Positions 1-7,684 of a stretch of DNA of 63,001 bases are shown piece after piece (position 1 is the first letter of the stretch; each line of letters starts with the position of its first letter). Location: the NCBI RefSeq assembly GCF_000147675.1, contig NZ_ADGQ01000002.1, positions 1 through 63,001 on the forward strand, given 5' to 3'. The stretch is from Peptostreptococcus stomatis DSM 17678 (lineage in GTDB: Bacteria; Bacillota; Clostridia; Peptostreptococcales; Peptostreptococcaceae). The notes under the pieces were generated by a model that was not told the DNA's origin, searched no databases, and worked only from the letters and a program-made list of their open reading frames with translations. The translations under genes and the position numbers were made by a program.

Positions 1-1
1 A

Positions 2-913
2 ATCCCCCTAGTGGGTGGAGTCTTGTCCTATATTCTCTTCTTAAAATTTAAGATGGGACTTGAGGCAGATCTTCTAAAAGCAGTATTTGTGGGAGTTGTT
101 TTGACTGCTACTTCTGTAAGTATTACAATAGAAGCTTTGAAAGAGTTAGGCTATGCCAATAGCAGGATAGGTAATGCCATCTTGGGAGCAGCTATAGTAG
201 ATGACATAATAGGAATTATAATTTTGACATTTGTGACTAGTTTTAAGGATGCAAATGTCAGTCTATCTAATGTGTTGATAAAGATAGTTTTATACTTTAT
301 AGCCATCTTTATCTTATCAGTAGTAACAACTTTTCTGGCCAGGTTTTTGGATTTCAAGACGGACCAGAGAAGGGTATCTATACATGTATTTGCCCTGGTA
401 ATGTTGGTTGCATACATATCAGAAAAGTATGTTGGTATAGCAGATATTACAGGTGCCTATTTGGTAGGTATGATTTTTAGTAGGTTTAGTGTTAGAAATG
501 AGATTGTTAGAAAGATGAACGTTCTCTCCTATCTATTCTTTGCCCCCCTATTCTTTGCAAGTATTGGGCTAAAGACACATTTGGGAAAGTTTAATAGCAA
601 TGTTTTATGGTTTTCTATTATTCTTGTAATTGTGGCTATCATTACCAAGATAGTTGGTGCTGGTTTTGGTGCCTTAATCTGTAAGTATGACAAGTATGAG
701 GCTTTAAATATTGGTATTGGTATGGTATCAAGAGGAGAGGTAGCCTTAATAGTTGCAGAAAAAGGGCATCGGTTGGGCCTTATTCAGGAATCCATGTTCT
801 CTCCGGTAATACTAATGGTGGTAGTAACTACTATATTTGCCCCGGTACTATTGAAGCATACTTTGAAATACCTAGGCAAGGGTAAGGTAGAGACAGGTGA
901 CTTGCCTGTATAA
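2..913 (+). CDS. Cation:proton antiporter, C-terminal part (5' end outside window)
   Basis: Membrane exchanger of the CPA2/Kef type, moving Na+ or K+ against H+. The reading frame is open to the left edge of the window (Ile-Pro-Leu precede the first possible GTG at 11), so this is the C-terminal ~303 residues of a longer protein. About eight hydrophobic segments are visible. The segment A-A-I-V-D-D-I-I-G carries the paired Asp typical of the ion-binding helix in this family, and a later S-R-G-E-V-A-L-I segment is also typical. No TrkA-N domain follows, so it is the short NapA/GerN-like form. A hairpin with a T-run at 966-988 ends the transcript. Family is confident; ion specificity is not. 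Confidence 0.85.
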   Translation: MPLVGGVLSYILFLKFKMGLEADLLKAVFVGVVLTATSVSITIEALKELGYANSRIGNAILGAAIVDDIIGIIILTFVTSFKDANVSLSNVLIKIVLYFIAIFILSVVTTFLARFLDFKTDQRRVSIHVFALVMLVAYISEKYVGIADITGAYLVGMIFSRFSVRNEIVRKMNVLSYLFFAPLFFASIGLKTHLGKFNSNVLWFSIILVIVAIITKIVGAGFGALICKYDKYEALNIGIGMVSRGEVALIVAEKGHRLGLIQESMFSPVILMVVVTTIFAPVLLKHTLKYLGKGKVETGDLPV

Positions 914-965
914 GAATTCTTCTGTTGGATAGACAAGCTTGTAGAGAAAAAAATAATTTTTATAA

Positions 966-988
966 GGGGGACAGGATCCCTCTTTTTT
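966..988 (+). terminator. Rho-independent terminator after antiporter gene
   Basis: A 6-bp G-rich stem (966-971 with 977-982, one G-T pair) and a 5-base loop are followed by six T. Confidence 0.7.
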
Positions 989-1020
989 ATGAAATTTATT
1001 AGGAAGATTCTTTAGGGCAT

Positions 1021-1052
1021 AAAAAAATCATAGGTAATTTACCTATGATTTT
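1021..1052 (-). terminator. Terminator of tRNA-Arg(CCT)
   Basis: Perfect 14-bp inverted repeat (1024-1037 with 1039-1052) around a single centre base. On the minus strand it is followed by a run of T (complement of 1021-1027). It lies just 3' of the tRNA. Confidence 0.85.
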
Positions 1053-1055
1053 AAG

Positions 1056-1129
1056 CGTCCTCGAGAGGATTCGAACCTCCGACCCCTCGCTTAGGAGGCG
1101 AGTGCTCTATCCAGCTGAGCTACGGGGAC
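1056..1129 (-). tRNA. tRNA-Arg (anticodon CCT)
   Basis: Complete cloverleaf on the minus strand: acceptor stem 1123-1129 with 1057-1063 (one mismatch), T-loop TTCGAAT, anticodon loop CTCCTAA giving anticodon CCT. It reads AGG, a heavily used Arg codon here. CCA is not encoded. Confidence 0.95.
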
Positions 1130-1130
1130 A

Positions 1131-1359
1131 TATTATCAACTGTTACTATAACATATTAACATAAAATTGTATAAATTACCACCGTAAATTTAAAATATGG
1201 GTATCAAATTTTGATATAAAGTTTGATGAAGACGTATTTAACTGAATATAATAAGCCATAGTTTGAGATATTTTTAGCAAAGGTATAGGAAATTGACCTT
1301 GTACTTAAATTCTTTACTAGATTAAAAAGCCTATATTTGACAATAAATAATCAGGTTAG
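1131..1359. other. AT-rich intergenic stretch with no gene seen
   Basis: No reading frame with a ribosome site. A weak minus-strand promoter for the neighbouring tRNA may lie at 1145-1173 (TATACA, 17-base spacer, TATAGT). Confidence 0.4.
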
Positions 1360-1484
1360 AAAATAAGAATACAGAGCCAGAAGCTCTGTATTCTTACGAA
1401 AAATATCAGGTTTAAATAATACTCTTATGTTCTAAATAAGTTGGTTTGAGTGTACAAGTATGTTTGTTATTTATCTGTCCTTGT
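1360..1484 (-). ncRNA. Candidate small RNA, about 125 nt, family not recognised
   Basis: A near-consensus minus-strand promoter (1491-1518) and a strong hairpin (1364-1377 with 1382-1395, 14 bp, loop of 5, followed by TTTTC on the minus strand) bracket a region with no protein frame. The 5' part can form a second stem (GTACAAG with CTTGTAC). It is not near enough to any gene to be its leader: the next minus-strand start codon to the left lies beyond the left window edge, and the terminator falls before tRNA-Arg. I do not recognise it as 6S, tmRNA, SRP or RNase P RNA. Confidence 0.55.
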
Positions 1485-1490
1485 ACTTAT

Positions 1491-1518
1491 ATTATAGCAC
1501 TTATAAATAAAAGGTCAA
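1491..1518 (-). promoter_or_regulatory. Sigma-A promoter of the candidate small RNA
   Basis: On the minus strand: TTGACC at 1518-1513, a 16-base spacer, TATAAT at 1496-1491. The predicted start is near 1484. Confidence 0.7.
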
Positions 1519-1744
1519 TAGCTTTTAATGTTTTTTTTATAATATAATTTTTACTGTATTCTTCATATTTTACTTAATTAACCAGAATAAGATGTTTGTT
1601 TTCAAAAATGTGATTTTATTAACTTTAATATTACGGAATTTTTTGAAAATAAACAAATATTCTTAAAATTTCTTTTTTTATTGATTGGTAAAGATGGATG
1701 TATATAAAGTTGACGACTAAACTTGAATATAAAAAGCAGGTAGC

Positions 1745-2146
1745 CTAGTCTACCTGCTTCATCATACGTTTAAGTATATCCAATTCTAACTTTTTCATCT
1801 TTATATCTATGTTGGCTATTACCACTACTAGATAAATCCTATCTTCCATCTCGTCCCACTTGTAGGCAGAAGAAGTCTGGATAGTGTATTTTGGGAAAAA
1901 GGCCAGGAAGTCTTTTGTAAGAGACTGGGCCTTGGAAAATATATCATCCACTAGCCTGCTCTTATCCCAGTCAAATTTTATACCGGGTTCAAGGTCTTGT
2001 GTAGGTATAGATAGCTTAAAGGCCATAACATCTTCCCTCTTGGTAGCCTTGGTGAGGTCTGTTTCCACCCTGAATAAGGTTTTTTCCTGGATTTTATTTT
2101 TTATATCATCGCTGCTGATTAGATCTTCCCTAAAAAGTACGTACAT
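1745..2146 (-). CDS. Conserved-looking hypothetical protein, 133 aa
   Basis: Function not recognised. A soluble, charged protein with no signal peptide or membrane segment. Its C-terminus (about residues 100-133) is hydrophobic then Lys-rich, ending in R-M-M-K-Q-V-D. The start has a good ribosome site (AGGAG 7 bases upstream). It lies 43 bp downstream of tRNA-Arg(TCG) on the same strand and may share its promoter. The overlapping plus-strand frame at 1884-2198 lacks a ribosome site and was discarded. Confidence 0.6.
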   Translation of the reverse strand: MYVLFREDLISSDDIKNKIQEKTLFRVETDLTKATKREDVMAFKLSIPTQDLEPGIKFDWDKSRLVDDIFSKAQSLTKDFLAFFPKYTIQTSSAYKWDEMEDRIYLVVVIANIDIKMKKLELDILKRMMKQVD

Positions 2147-2189
2147 AGTCCGCTCCTATAAAATAAAAATGTTAAAAATTAATAAAAAG

Positions 2190-2263
2190 CACGCCTAGTA
2201 GGATTCGAACCCACAACTCACAGATCCGAAGTCTGCAGCTCTATCCAGTTGAGCTATAGGCGC
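2190..2263 (-). tRNA. tRNA-Arg (anticodon TCG)
   Basis: Cloverleaf on the minus strand with a 7-bp acceptor stem (2257-2263 with 2191-2197, terminal G-T pair) and anticodon loop CTTCGGA, giving anticodon TCG. CCA is not encoded. Confidence 0.93.
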
Positions 2264-2278
2264 ACATTAGACAAGAAT

Positions 2279-2307
2279 ATTATATCATAGGACCCCGGTC
2301 TAGACAA
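2279..2307 (-). promoter_or_regulatory. Promoter of tRNA-Arg(TCG)
   Basis: On the minus strand: TTGTCT at 2307-2302, 17-base spacer, TATAAT at 2284-2279. It sits back to back with the pepT promoter. Confidence 0.7.
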
Positions 2308-2308
2308 C

Positions 2309-2337
2309 TTGACTTTTGATTAGCAGTATGCTATAAA
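2309..2337 (+). promoter_or_regulatory. Promoter of pepT
   Basis: TTGACT at 2309-2314, 17-base spacer, TATAAA at 2332-2337. This leaves a leader of about 115 nt before the pepT start. Confidence 0.65.
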
Positions 2338-2419
2338 GAACTTAATAAAAATTTAAATTTTAATGAGGATATGACTCTTCTATCAGGTCATAGGAATTAA
2401 ATAGAATGATTAATTTTGA

Positions 2420-2446
2420 AGGGGTGTCTGTGGCACCTCTTTTTTT
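2420..2446 (+). terminator. Terminator-like hairpin in the pepT leader (possible attenuator)
   Basis: Stem 2420-2426 with 2434-2440 (7 bp, one G-T), loop of 7, then seven T. It ends only 13 bases before the pepT ATG and no upstream plus-strand gene needs it, so it may attenuate pepT. A 9-codon frame with a weak ribosome site starts at 2370. Confidence 0.55.
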
Positions 2447-2458
2447 AAGGAGAATCAA

Positions 2459-3682
2459 ATGAGAAAAAAAGTGTTAGGAAGATTTTTGAAGTATATATCA
2501 ATAGACACCCAGTCAGATCCAGAGTCTAAAACCAGTCCATCTACAAGCAAGCAATTTGACCTTGCTAGAATATTAGTTGCAGAGTTGGAAGAAATGGGGC
2601 TAGAGGATATTAGCCTGGATGAAAGATGCTATGTCATGGCCAAGTTGCCGGCTAATGAGGATGACCTTGTAGCAATAGGTTTTATCGCTCATATGGATAC
2701 TAGCCCAGACATGTCAGGTAAGGATGTCAAGCCTAGGTTTATAGAAAACTATGATGGTGGGGATATAATCTTGAATGAAGAAAAGGGAATAGTTACGAGC
2801 CTAAAAGATTATCCGGAGATAGGGGACTTCAAGGGACAGACTATAATAGTAACAGATGGAAATACCCTCCTAGGGGCAGATGATAAGGCTGGAATAGCTG
2901 AGATTATGACGGGCCTGGAATACCTGGTTGAAAATCCCCATATAAGGCATGGGGATATAATGGTGGCCTTTACCCCAGATGAGGAGATAGGCTGTGGGGC
3001 CGATTATTTTGATGTAGAAAAGTTTGGTGCCAAGTATGCCTACACCTTTGACGGGGGCCAGCTTGGAGAGCTAGAGTATGAAAACTTCAATGCTGCATCT
3101 GCCGTGGTAAAAATACAGGGAAGGAATGTCCATCCAGGTTCAGCCAAGGGTAAGATGGTCAATTCCATCTATATAGCAGGCCAGGTTATGGAGGCCTTTC
3201 CAGAAAACAAAAGGCCGGAGACGACAGAGGGTTATGAGGGCTTCTTCCATCTGAATGATATCAAGGGGTCTACAGAGGAGACAGTCCTTAACTATATAAT
3301 AAGGGACCACGATAGGGATAAGTTTGAAGAAATGAAAGACTTTTTTGAAACAAGAATTTCCAACCTATCTAAGGAGCATGGTGGTAGGATTAGCCTTACA
3401 ATCGAAGACTCCTACTACAATATGAGAGAGGTAATTGAAGACCACATGGAAGTGGTAGATATAGCGGTCAAGGCAATGGAAAACCTGGATATAGAGCCAA
3501 GAATAATCCCTATAAGGGGAGGGACTGATGGTTCTAGACTATCCTTTATGGGCCTACCTTGTCCAAACCTCTTTGCCGGGGGGATCAATTTCCACGGCAG
3601 GAATGAAATGATAAGTGTGGAGGCCCTGGAGGCTGGCGCTAATTTGTTGGTAGAGATTGCCAAGGAGTGGGCCGCTAAATAG
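2459..3682 (+). CDS. pepT: Peptidase T (tripeptide aminopeptidase)
   Basis: Cytoplasmic zinc aminopeptidase of family M20B that removes the N-terminal residue of tripeptides, completing peptide use. Full family length (407 aa). Metal and catalytic residues are visible: A-H-M-D-T (His78, Asp80), G-A-D-D-K-A-G (bridging Asp141) and D-E-E-I-G (Glu175-176), with the dimerisation domain between about 210 and 320. AAGGAG lies 7 bases before the ATG. Transcribed alone from the promoter at 2309-2337 through a leader containing a terminator-like hairpin. Confidence 0.95.
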   Translation: MRKKVLGRFLKYISIDTQSDPESKTSPSTSKQFDLARILVAELEEMGLEDISLDERCYVMAKLPANEDDLVAIGFIAHMDTSPDMSGKDVKPRFIENYDGGDIILNEEKGIVTSLKDYPEIGDFKGQTIIVTDGNTLLGADDKAGIAEIMTGLEYLVENPHIRHGDIMVAFTPDEEIGCGADYFDVEKFGAKYAYTFDGGQLGELEYENFNAASAVVKIQGRNVHPGSAKGKMVNSIYIAGQVMEAFPENKRPETTEGYEGFFHLNDIKGSTEETVLNYIIRDHDRDKFEEMKDFFETRISNLSKEHGGRISLTIEDSYYNMREVIEDHMEVVDIAVKAMENLDIEPRIIPIRGGTDGSRLSFMGLPCPNLFAGGINFHGRNEMISVEALEAGANLLVEIAKEWAAK

Positions 3683-3695
3683 CTTGTAATAATGT

Positions 3696-3724
3696 TTGAC
3701 ACGGACTTAAAAAGTGGGTATAAT
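3696..3724 (+). promoter_or_regulatory. Promoter of the queuine-salvage operon
   Basis: Perfect TTGACA at 3696-3701, 17-base spacer, perfect TATAAT at 3719-3724. The expected start (about 3731) coincides with the first base of the first 36-bp repeat, so the repeats make up the entire 5' leader. Confidence 0.85.
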
Positions 3725-3730
3725 AGGGGC

Positions 3731-3838
3731 TAGAGTTTTCTTGTCACCTGCTTAAAAAACAAGATATAGAGTTTTCTTGTCACCTACTTAAAAAACAAGA
3801 TATAGAGTTTTCTTGTCACCTACTTAAAAAACAAGGAT
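3731..3838 (+). promoter_or_regulatory. Three tandem 36-nt preQ1-I-like riboswitch units
   Basis: Three direct copies start at 3731, 3767 and 3803. Copies 2 and 3 match except at the 3' end; copy 1 has one internal change. Each holds TCTTGT, then CACC, a short stem strand, six A and ACAAG. TCTTGT can pair with ACAAGA/G across an A-rich linker, the loop-tail pseudoknot of preQ1-I aptamers. P1 is weak (GAGT with ACTT; the copy-1 change keeps a T-G pair). In copy 3 the tail reads ACAAGGA, so the pseudoknot would bury the ribosome site of the next gene (AAGGA 3833-3837, ATG 3847). Seen: repeats, pairings, position. Known: QueL makes preQ1. Inferred: ligand. Confidence 0.7.
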
Positions 3839-3846
3839 GTGGTTAA

Positions 3847-4542
3847 ATGAATCGTTATAGTGTAATTGACGATAAAAATCCAAGAGAGATAGTTTTACTG
3901 CGTTCTCATCCGTGTAGATGGGGGCGCTGTTTTTTTTGCGATTATATCGCCGATAACTCAATTGATGAAGAAGAAATGATTAGTGTGAATAAGAAGGTCC
4001 TAGAAGATGTCAAGGGCTCGTATGGCAGACTGGAGGTAATTAATTCAGCCTCAGTCTTTGAATTGCCTAAAGAGACCCTAAAAGACATCAAAGAGGTATG
4101 TAAGGCCAAGGGTATCAGGGAGATATTCTTTGAAGCCTACTACAACTACAGGACTAGGTTAGATGAAATTAGGGACTTTTTTGATGGGATAGAGGTATCC
4201 TTCAAGTGTGGAATTGAAAGTTTTGATGATGATTTCAGAAATGGCTACTTGAACAAGAATATATACTTCAAGGATGCTAAAGAGGTGGCTTCATATTTTG
4301 ACAATATATGTCTCCTAGTGGGTATAGAGGGACAGACGAGAGAGATGATAGACAGGGACATGAAACTTCTACAGGAGAATTTTAAGAGGGGCTGTATCAA
4401 TATATATGTGGAGAATACTACTCCGGTAAAGACGGACCAGTCTATAATTGACTACTTTAGGGACCAGTATTCCTATATGGAAGATATGGAAAATATTGAA
4501 ATTCTCTGGGACAATACTGATTTTGGTGTAGGAGGAGAATAG
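3847..4542 (+). CDS. queL: Radical SAM queuine lyase (QueL-like)
   Basis: Likely cleaves the queuine base to preQ1, which is then returned to tRNA. This salvage route is known from Clostridioides difficile. The protein (231 aa) has an N-terminal cluster motif C-x4-C-x2-C (Cys23, Cys28, Cys31), wider than the usual C-x3-C-x2-C, then a compact barrel with S-F-K-C-G-I-E-S and a glycine-containing segment L-V-G-I-E-G. It is short for a radical SAM enzyme and lacks extra cluster domains. The main support for the name is the neighbour: queT follows 4 bp downstream, and the leader resembles a preQ1 sensor. Without the neighbour it would be called only a radical SAM protein. Confidence 0.75.
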   Translation: MNRYSVIDDKNPREIVLLRSHPCRWGRCFFCDYIADNSIDEEEMISVNKKVLEDVKGSYGRLEVINSASVFELPKETLKDIKEVCKAKGIREIFFEAYYNYRTRLDEIRDFFDGIEVSFKCGIESFDDDFRNGYLNKNIYFKDAKEVASYFDNICLLVGIEGQTREMIDRDMKLLQENFKRGCINIYVENTTPVKTDQSIIDYFRDQYSYMEDMENIEILWDNTDFGVGGE

Positions 4543-4546
4543 GAAT

Positions 4547-5035
4547 ATGAATACAAAAACTTTAGTAAAGAGGAAGGTACTGGTAAGACAGGCCATGATA
4601 GCTGCTATTTATGCGGTGCTTACATGGATGATTCCATCCCTATCTTATGGACCAATCCAGTTTAGGATATCAGAGGTAATGACCCTATTGGCATTTTTCA
4701 ATCCTGAATATATAGTGGGATTGACAGTGGGATGTGCAATTTCAAATCTACTGTCATCACTGGGTATGATAGATGTGGTAGTTGGGACCCTGGCCTCTTT
4801 CTTGGCCTTGACTGCTATGTCCAAGATAAAAAATATATGGATAGCATCCTTGATGCCAGCAGTCTTTAGTATCTTGATAGGCTTGGAGATAGTCTTTGTT
4901 TCTCCGGAGCCAGTATCATTTATATTGGTGACTGCCCAGATAATGTTGTCTGAATTCATAATAGTAACAGTCTTGGGTGTACCCCTATTTAAGAACCTGA
5001 TGAAGAACTCTACTTTTAAGAATTTAATTTATTAG
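4547..5035 (+). CDS. queT: QueT family queuosine-precursor transporter (ECF S component)
   Basis: Integral membrane substrate-binding subunit of an energy-coupling factor transporter for queuine or preQ1. 162 aa with about five to six hydrophobic helices. The N-terminal segment with I-Q-F-R-I-S-E-V-M-T-L-L-A-F-F-N-P is characteristic of the QueT (COG4708) family. Co-transcribed with the radical SAM gene, so imported queuine would be processed at once. The shared ATPase and EcfT subunits are not in the window. The hairpin at 5064-5100 follows but has no T-run. Confidence 0.9.
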   Translation: MNTKTLVKRKVLVRQAMIAAIYAVLTWMIPSLSYGPIQFRISEVMTLLAFFNPEYIVGLTVGCAISNLLSSLGMIDVVVGTLASFLALTAMSKIKNIWIASLMPAVFSILIGLEIVFVSPEPVSFILVTAQIMLSEFIIVTVLGVPLFKNLMKNSTFKNLIY

Positions 5036-5063
5036 TTCTTCGAATCTCAAAGTTTATTCACTA

Positions 5064-5100
5064 TATAGCCACCTAGGAAAAATCAATCTGGGTGGCTATA
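5064..5100 (+). terminator. Hairpin after queT
   Basis: 10-bp inverted repeat (5064-5073 with 5091-5100). It is followed by AAAAATAA rather than T, so it may stabilise the 3' end rather than terminate. Confidence 0.4.
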
Positions 5101-5131
5101 AAAATAAGTGGGTGAAAAAACATTGAAATCA

Positions 5132-5160
5132 TTGACAAAAGAAAGATAGTATGGTATTTT
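5132..5160 (+). promoter_or_regulatory. Promoter of rpmG-secE-nusG
   Basis: TTGACA at 5132-5137, 17-base spacer, TATTTT at 5155-5160. A leader of about 120 nt follows. Confidence 0.6.
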
Positions 5161-5288
5161 ATTTTAGACGGCCGAATAGAGTCGTCAATTTGAGGTGTAA
5201 AAAATACAATTTTTGGAAGGTAATAGTTACTTGATTTTTTCAGGAAGCTATATCATCATATATAAAATCAAATTTGGAGGTGTAACAG

Positions 5289-5438
5289 ATGAGAGTTAAA
5301 GTAACTTTAGCGTGTACAGAATGTAGTCAGAGAAACTACAACACAACTAAGAATAAGAAGAACAATCCTGACAGAATTGAACTACAGAAGTATTGTAAGT
5401 TCTGTAAGAAGCACACTACTCATAAGGAAACTAAGTAA
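5289..5438 (+). CDS. rpmG: Ribosomal protein L33 (bL33)
   Basis: 49-aa large-subunit protein, the zinc-binding C+ form: two C-x2-C pairs are visible (A-C-T-E-C and K-Y-C-K-F-C-K-K). Highly basic. GGAGG lies 9 bases upstream of the ATG. It is first in the classical rpmG-secE-nusG order. The tRNA-Trp often found between rpmG and secE is absent. Confidence 0.95.
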   Translation: MRVKVTLACTECSQRNYNTTKNKKNNPDRIELQKYCKFCKKHTTHKETK

Positions 5439-5464
5439 TATAGCTAAGTAAAGGATGTGAGTTA

Positions 5465-5671
5465 ATGGCAAAGGAAAATGTACAAGTATCAGAAAAAAAA
5501 GTAGGGTTTATAAAGGGTACAGGTCAGGAACTTAGGAAAGTAACTTGGCCCACAGTTGGAGAACTTGCAGGTAAGACTGGTGTAGTACTTGGAGTTGTTA
5601 TTGTGTCTACCCTATTTGTATGGCTAGTAGATTTAGGATTATCAAAGGCACTTAGTCTATTGATTAAGTAG
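5465..5671 (+). CDS. secE: Preprotein translocase subunit SecE
   Basis: 68-aa single-span membrane protein that clamps SecY in the general secretion channel. Contains the family signature E-L-R-K-V-T-W-P and one C-terminal transmembrane helix (about residues 38-62). Position between rpmG and nusG agrees. Confidence 0.95.
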   Translation: MAKENVQVSEKKVGFIKGTGQELRKVTWPTVGELAGKTGVVLGVVIVSTLFVWLVDLGLSKALSLLIK

Positions 5672-5705
5672 TCGGTTGATCTTAAGCGTTGAAAGGAATA
5701 TTTTG

Positions 5706-6248
5706 ATGTCAGAAGAAAGAGATATGCAATGGTATGTTGTTCATACTTATTCCGGTCATGAAAACAAAGTAAAAACTACAATTGAAAACACTGTAAAGAA
5801 CAGGGGAATGGAAAATATTATCGAACAGGTAATAGTTCCTACAGAAGATGTAGTAACAACTACAAAGACTGGCAAGGAAAAGATGGTTCAGAGAAAGGTA
5901 TTTCCAAGTTACGTTATTGTAAAGATGGAGATGACTGATGAATCTTGGTATGTTGTCAGAAACACTAAGGGGGTAACTGGGTTTGTAGGACCTGGATCAA
6001 AACCAGTTCCACTAACAGTTGATGAGGTAAGGGCTATGGGAATAGAACTTCCGGCATCAAAGATTGTCAGCGGTGAAATAGATTTAAACCCTGGCGATAC
6101 AGTAAGAGTAATTAGTGGTGCTTTTGTCGACAATGTCGGAGAAGTAGAAGATGTAAACATTGAGAAAAAAGAAGTAAAAGTCTATGTAAATGCATTTGGT
6201 AGGAAGGCTTTAGTAACACTAGGGCTTGAAAATATAGAAAAAATATAA
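5706..6248 (+). CDS. nusG: Transcription termination/antitermination factor NusG
   Basis: Couples RNA polymerase to the ribosome and to Rho or pausing signals. N-terminal NGN domain starts at [10 protein letters not shown]-terminal KOW domain contains [10 protein letters not shown]. About 180 aa. I chose the ATG at 5706, with GAAAGG 9 bases upstream, over an earlier ATG at 5676 that has no ribosome site and overlaps the secE end region. Confidence 0.95.
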   Translation: MSEERDMQWYVVHTYSGHENKVKTTIENTVKNRGMENIIEQVIVPTEDVVTTTKTGKEKMVQRKVFPSYVIVKMEMTDESWYVVRNTKGVTGFVGPGSKPVPLTVDEVRAMGIELPASKIVSGEIDLNPGDTVRVISGAFVDNVGEVEDVNIEKKEVKVYVNAFGRKALVTLGLENIEKI

Positions 6249-6262
6249 GGAGGTGCAACACA

Positions 6263-6688
6263 ATGGCTAAGAAAATAATAGGTCAGATTAAGCTACAGAT
6301 ACCTGCAGGAAAGGCCACTCCAGCTCCACCAGTTGGTCCAGCACTAGGACAGCACGGTGTGAATATAATGGCTTTCACAAAGGAATTTAATGCTAAGACA
6401 GCAGATCAGGCAGGCATGATTATACCAGTTGTAATCAGTGTATACCAGGATAGGTCTTTTAGTTTCATAACTAAGACTCCACCAGCTGCTATACTAATCA
6501 AGAAGGCTATCAACCTACAGTCAGGTTCTGGGGAACCAAACAAGAAGAAGGTTGGTAAGATAACATCAGCTCAGGTTAGGGAAATAGCTGAGTTAAAGAT
6601 GAAGGACTTAAATGCTGCTACAGTTGAATCAGCTATGAAGATGATCGCTGGTACTGCTAGAAGTATGGGTGTAGAAGTAGTTGACTAA
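6263..6688 (+). CDS. rplK: Ribosomal protein L11 (uL11)
   Basis: 141-aa protein of the GTPase-associated centre. The N-terminal proline-rich segment ([14 protein letters not shown]) binds the thiostrepton region; the C-terminal domain binds 23S rRNA. GGAGG ribosome site. It lies 14 bp after nusG and is probably in the same operon. Confidence 0.97.
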   Translation: MAKKIIGQIKLQIPAGKATPAPPVGPALGQHGVNIMAFTKEFNAKTADQAGMIIPVVISVYQDRSFSFITKTPPAAILIKKAINLQSGSGEPNKKKVGKITSAQVREIAELKMKDLNAATVESAMKMIAGTARSMGVEVVD

Positions 6689-6702
6689 TAAATAGTTGAC
6701 AA

Positions 6703-6726
6703 CACTGTAAAGACGGTGTCTTTATT
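6703..6726 (+). promoter_or_regulatory. Small hairpin between rplK and rplA
   Basis: ACACTG pairs with CGGTGT and is followed by CTTTATT. It is a weak terminator or processing site in the 82-bp gap. Confidence 0.35.
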
Positions 6727-6770
6727 AGTGGGAGGTTAAAAACCGTATTACCACAAGGAGGATTATTAAA

Positions 6771-7469
6771 ATGGCAAGAAAAGGTAAGAGATACGCTGAG
6801 GCGTTTGCAAAAGTAGACAGAAGTGTTTACTATGATGCTTCACAGGCTCTAGGACTAGTAGTTGAAACTGCAAGTGCTAAGTTTGATGAAACAGTAGAAG
6901 CCCACATCAAGTTGGGTGTTGACTCTAGACATGCTGACCAGCAGGTTAGAGGTGCTATCGTGTTACCACACGGTACAGGTAAGACAAAGAGAGTATTGGT
7001 TTTCGCTAAGGGTGAAAAGGCTAAGGAAGCAGAAGCTGCAGGAGCTGATTTTGTAGGTGCTGAAGAACTAGTTCAGAAGATCCAGGGAGAAAACTGGTTT
7101 GACTTTGATATAGTTGTTGCTACTCCAGATATGATGGGTGTAGTAGGTAGACTAGGTAGAGTACTTGGTCCTAAGGGATTAATGCCAAATCCTAAGTCTG
7201 GTACAGTTACATTTGATGTAGCTAAGGCTATTGATGAAATCAAGGCTGGTAAGGTTGAATATAGACTAGATAAGACTAACATCATCCACGTTCCAGTTGG
7301 TAAGGCATCTTTCGGCCAGGAAAAATTATTCGATAACTTCAAGGTTCTAATAGAGGCTATAATCAAGGCTAAGCCATCTGCTGCTAAGGGTCAGTACCTT
7401 AGAAGCGTAACAGTTGCTTCTTCAATGGGACCTGGTGTAAAAGTAAACCCAGTTAGAGTTACTGAATAA
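6771..7469 (+). CDS. rplA: Ribosomal protein L1 (uL1)
   Basis: 232-aa L1-stalk protein and, in many bacteria, translational repressor of its own operon. Contains the L1 signature around [15 protein letters not shown]. Strong AAGGAGG site upstream. Confidence 0.97.
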   Translation: MARKGKRYAEAFAKVDRSVYYDASQALGLVVETASAKFDETVEAHIKLGVDSRHADQQVRGAIVLPHGTGKTKRVLVFAKGEKAKEAEAAGADFVGAEELVQKIQGENWFDFDIVVATPDMMGVVGRLGRVLGPKGLMPNPKSGTVTFDVAKAIDEIKAGKVEYRLDKTNIIHVPVGKASFGQEKLFDNFKVLIEAIIKAKPSAAKGQYLRSVTVASSMGPGVKVNPVRVTE

Positions 7470-7480
7470 TAAAAATACTG

Positions 7481-7509
7481 TTGACACAGGTTGACATATA
7501 TGATATATT
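7481..7509 (+). promoter_or_regulatory. Promoter of rplJ-rplL
   Basis: TTGACA at 7481-7486, 17-base spacer, TATATT at 7504-7509, just downstream of rplA. Confidence 0.75.
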
Positions 7510-7540
7510 GTCAATGTTAAAGAAGAATAGATTTGCCGTA

Positions 7541-7636
7541 GACAGTGGGTGCCTAAGCTTAATTTCCCACCGAGGTTGCGATATACGTGATACTTGCGCC
7601 CTTGTTGTCTGCTGATAACAAGGGCTTTAATATTTA
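7541..7636 (+). promoter_or_regulatory. L10 (rplJ) leader with attenuator hairpin
   Basis: Matches the known Firmicutes L10 leader: the CCGTAGACAGTGGG core, a partner CCCACCGAGG, then a GCCCTTGTT / AACAAGGGC hairpin (7598-7606 with 7617-7625) followed by TTTAATATTT. The L10-L12 complex binds this leader to limit its own synthesis. Confidence 0.85.
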
Positions 7637-7684
7637 TACGGTGAGTGCTAAACTTTATTTTTGTGAAGGAGGTGCACTAAGAAT

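Noticed and set aside
3731-3838. CRISPR array
   Set aside because: The 36-bp units abut with no spacers, no cas gene is near, and they fill a promoter-to-start leader.
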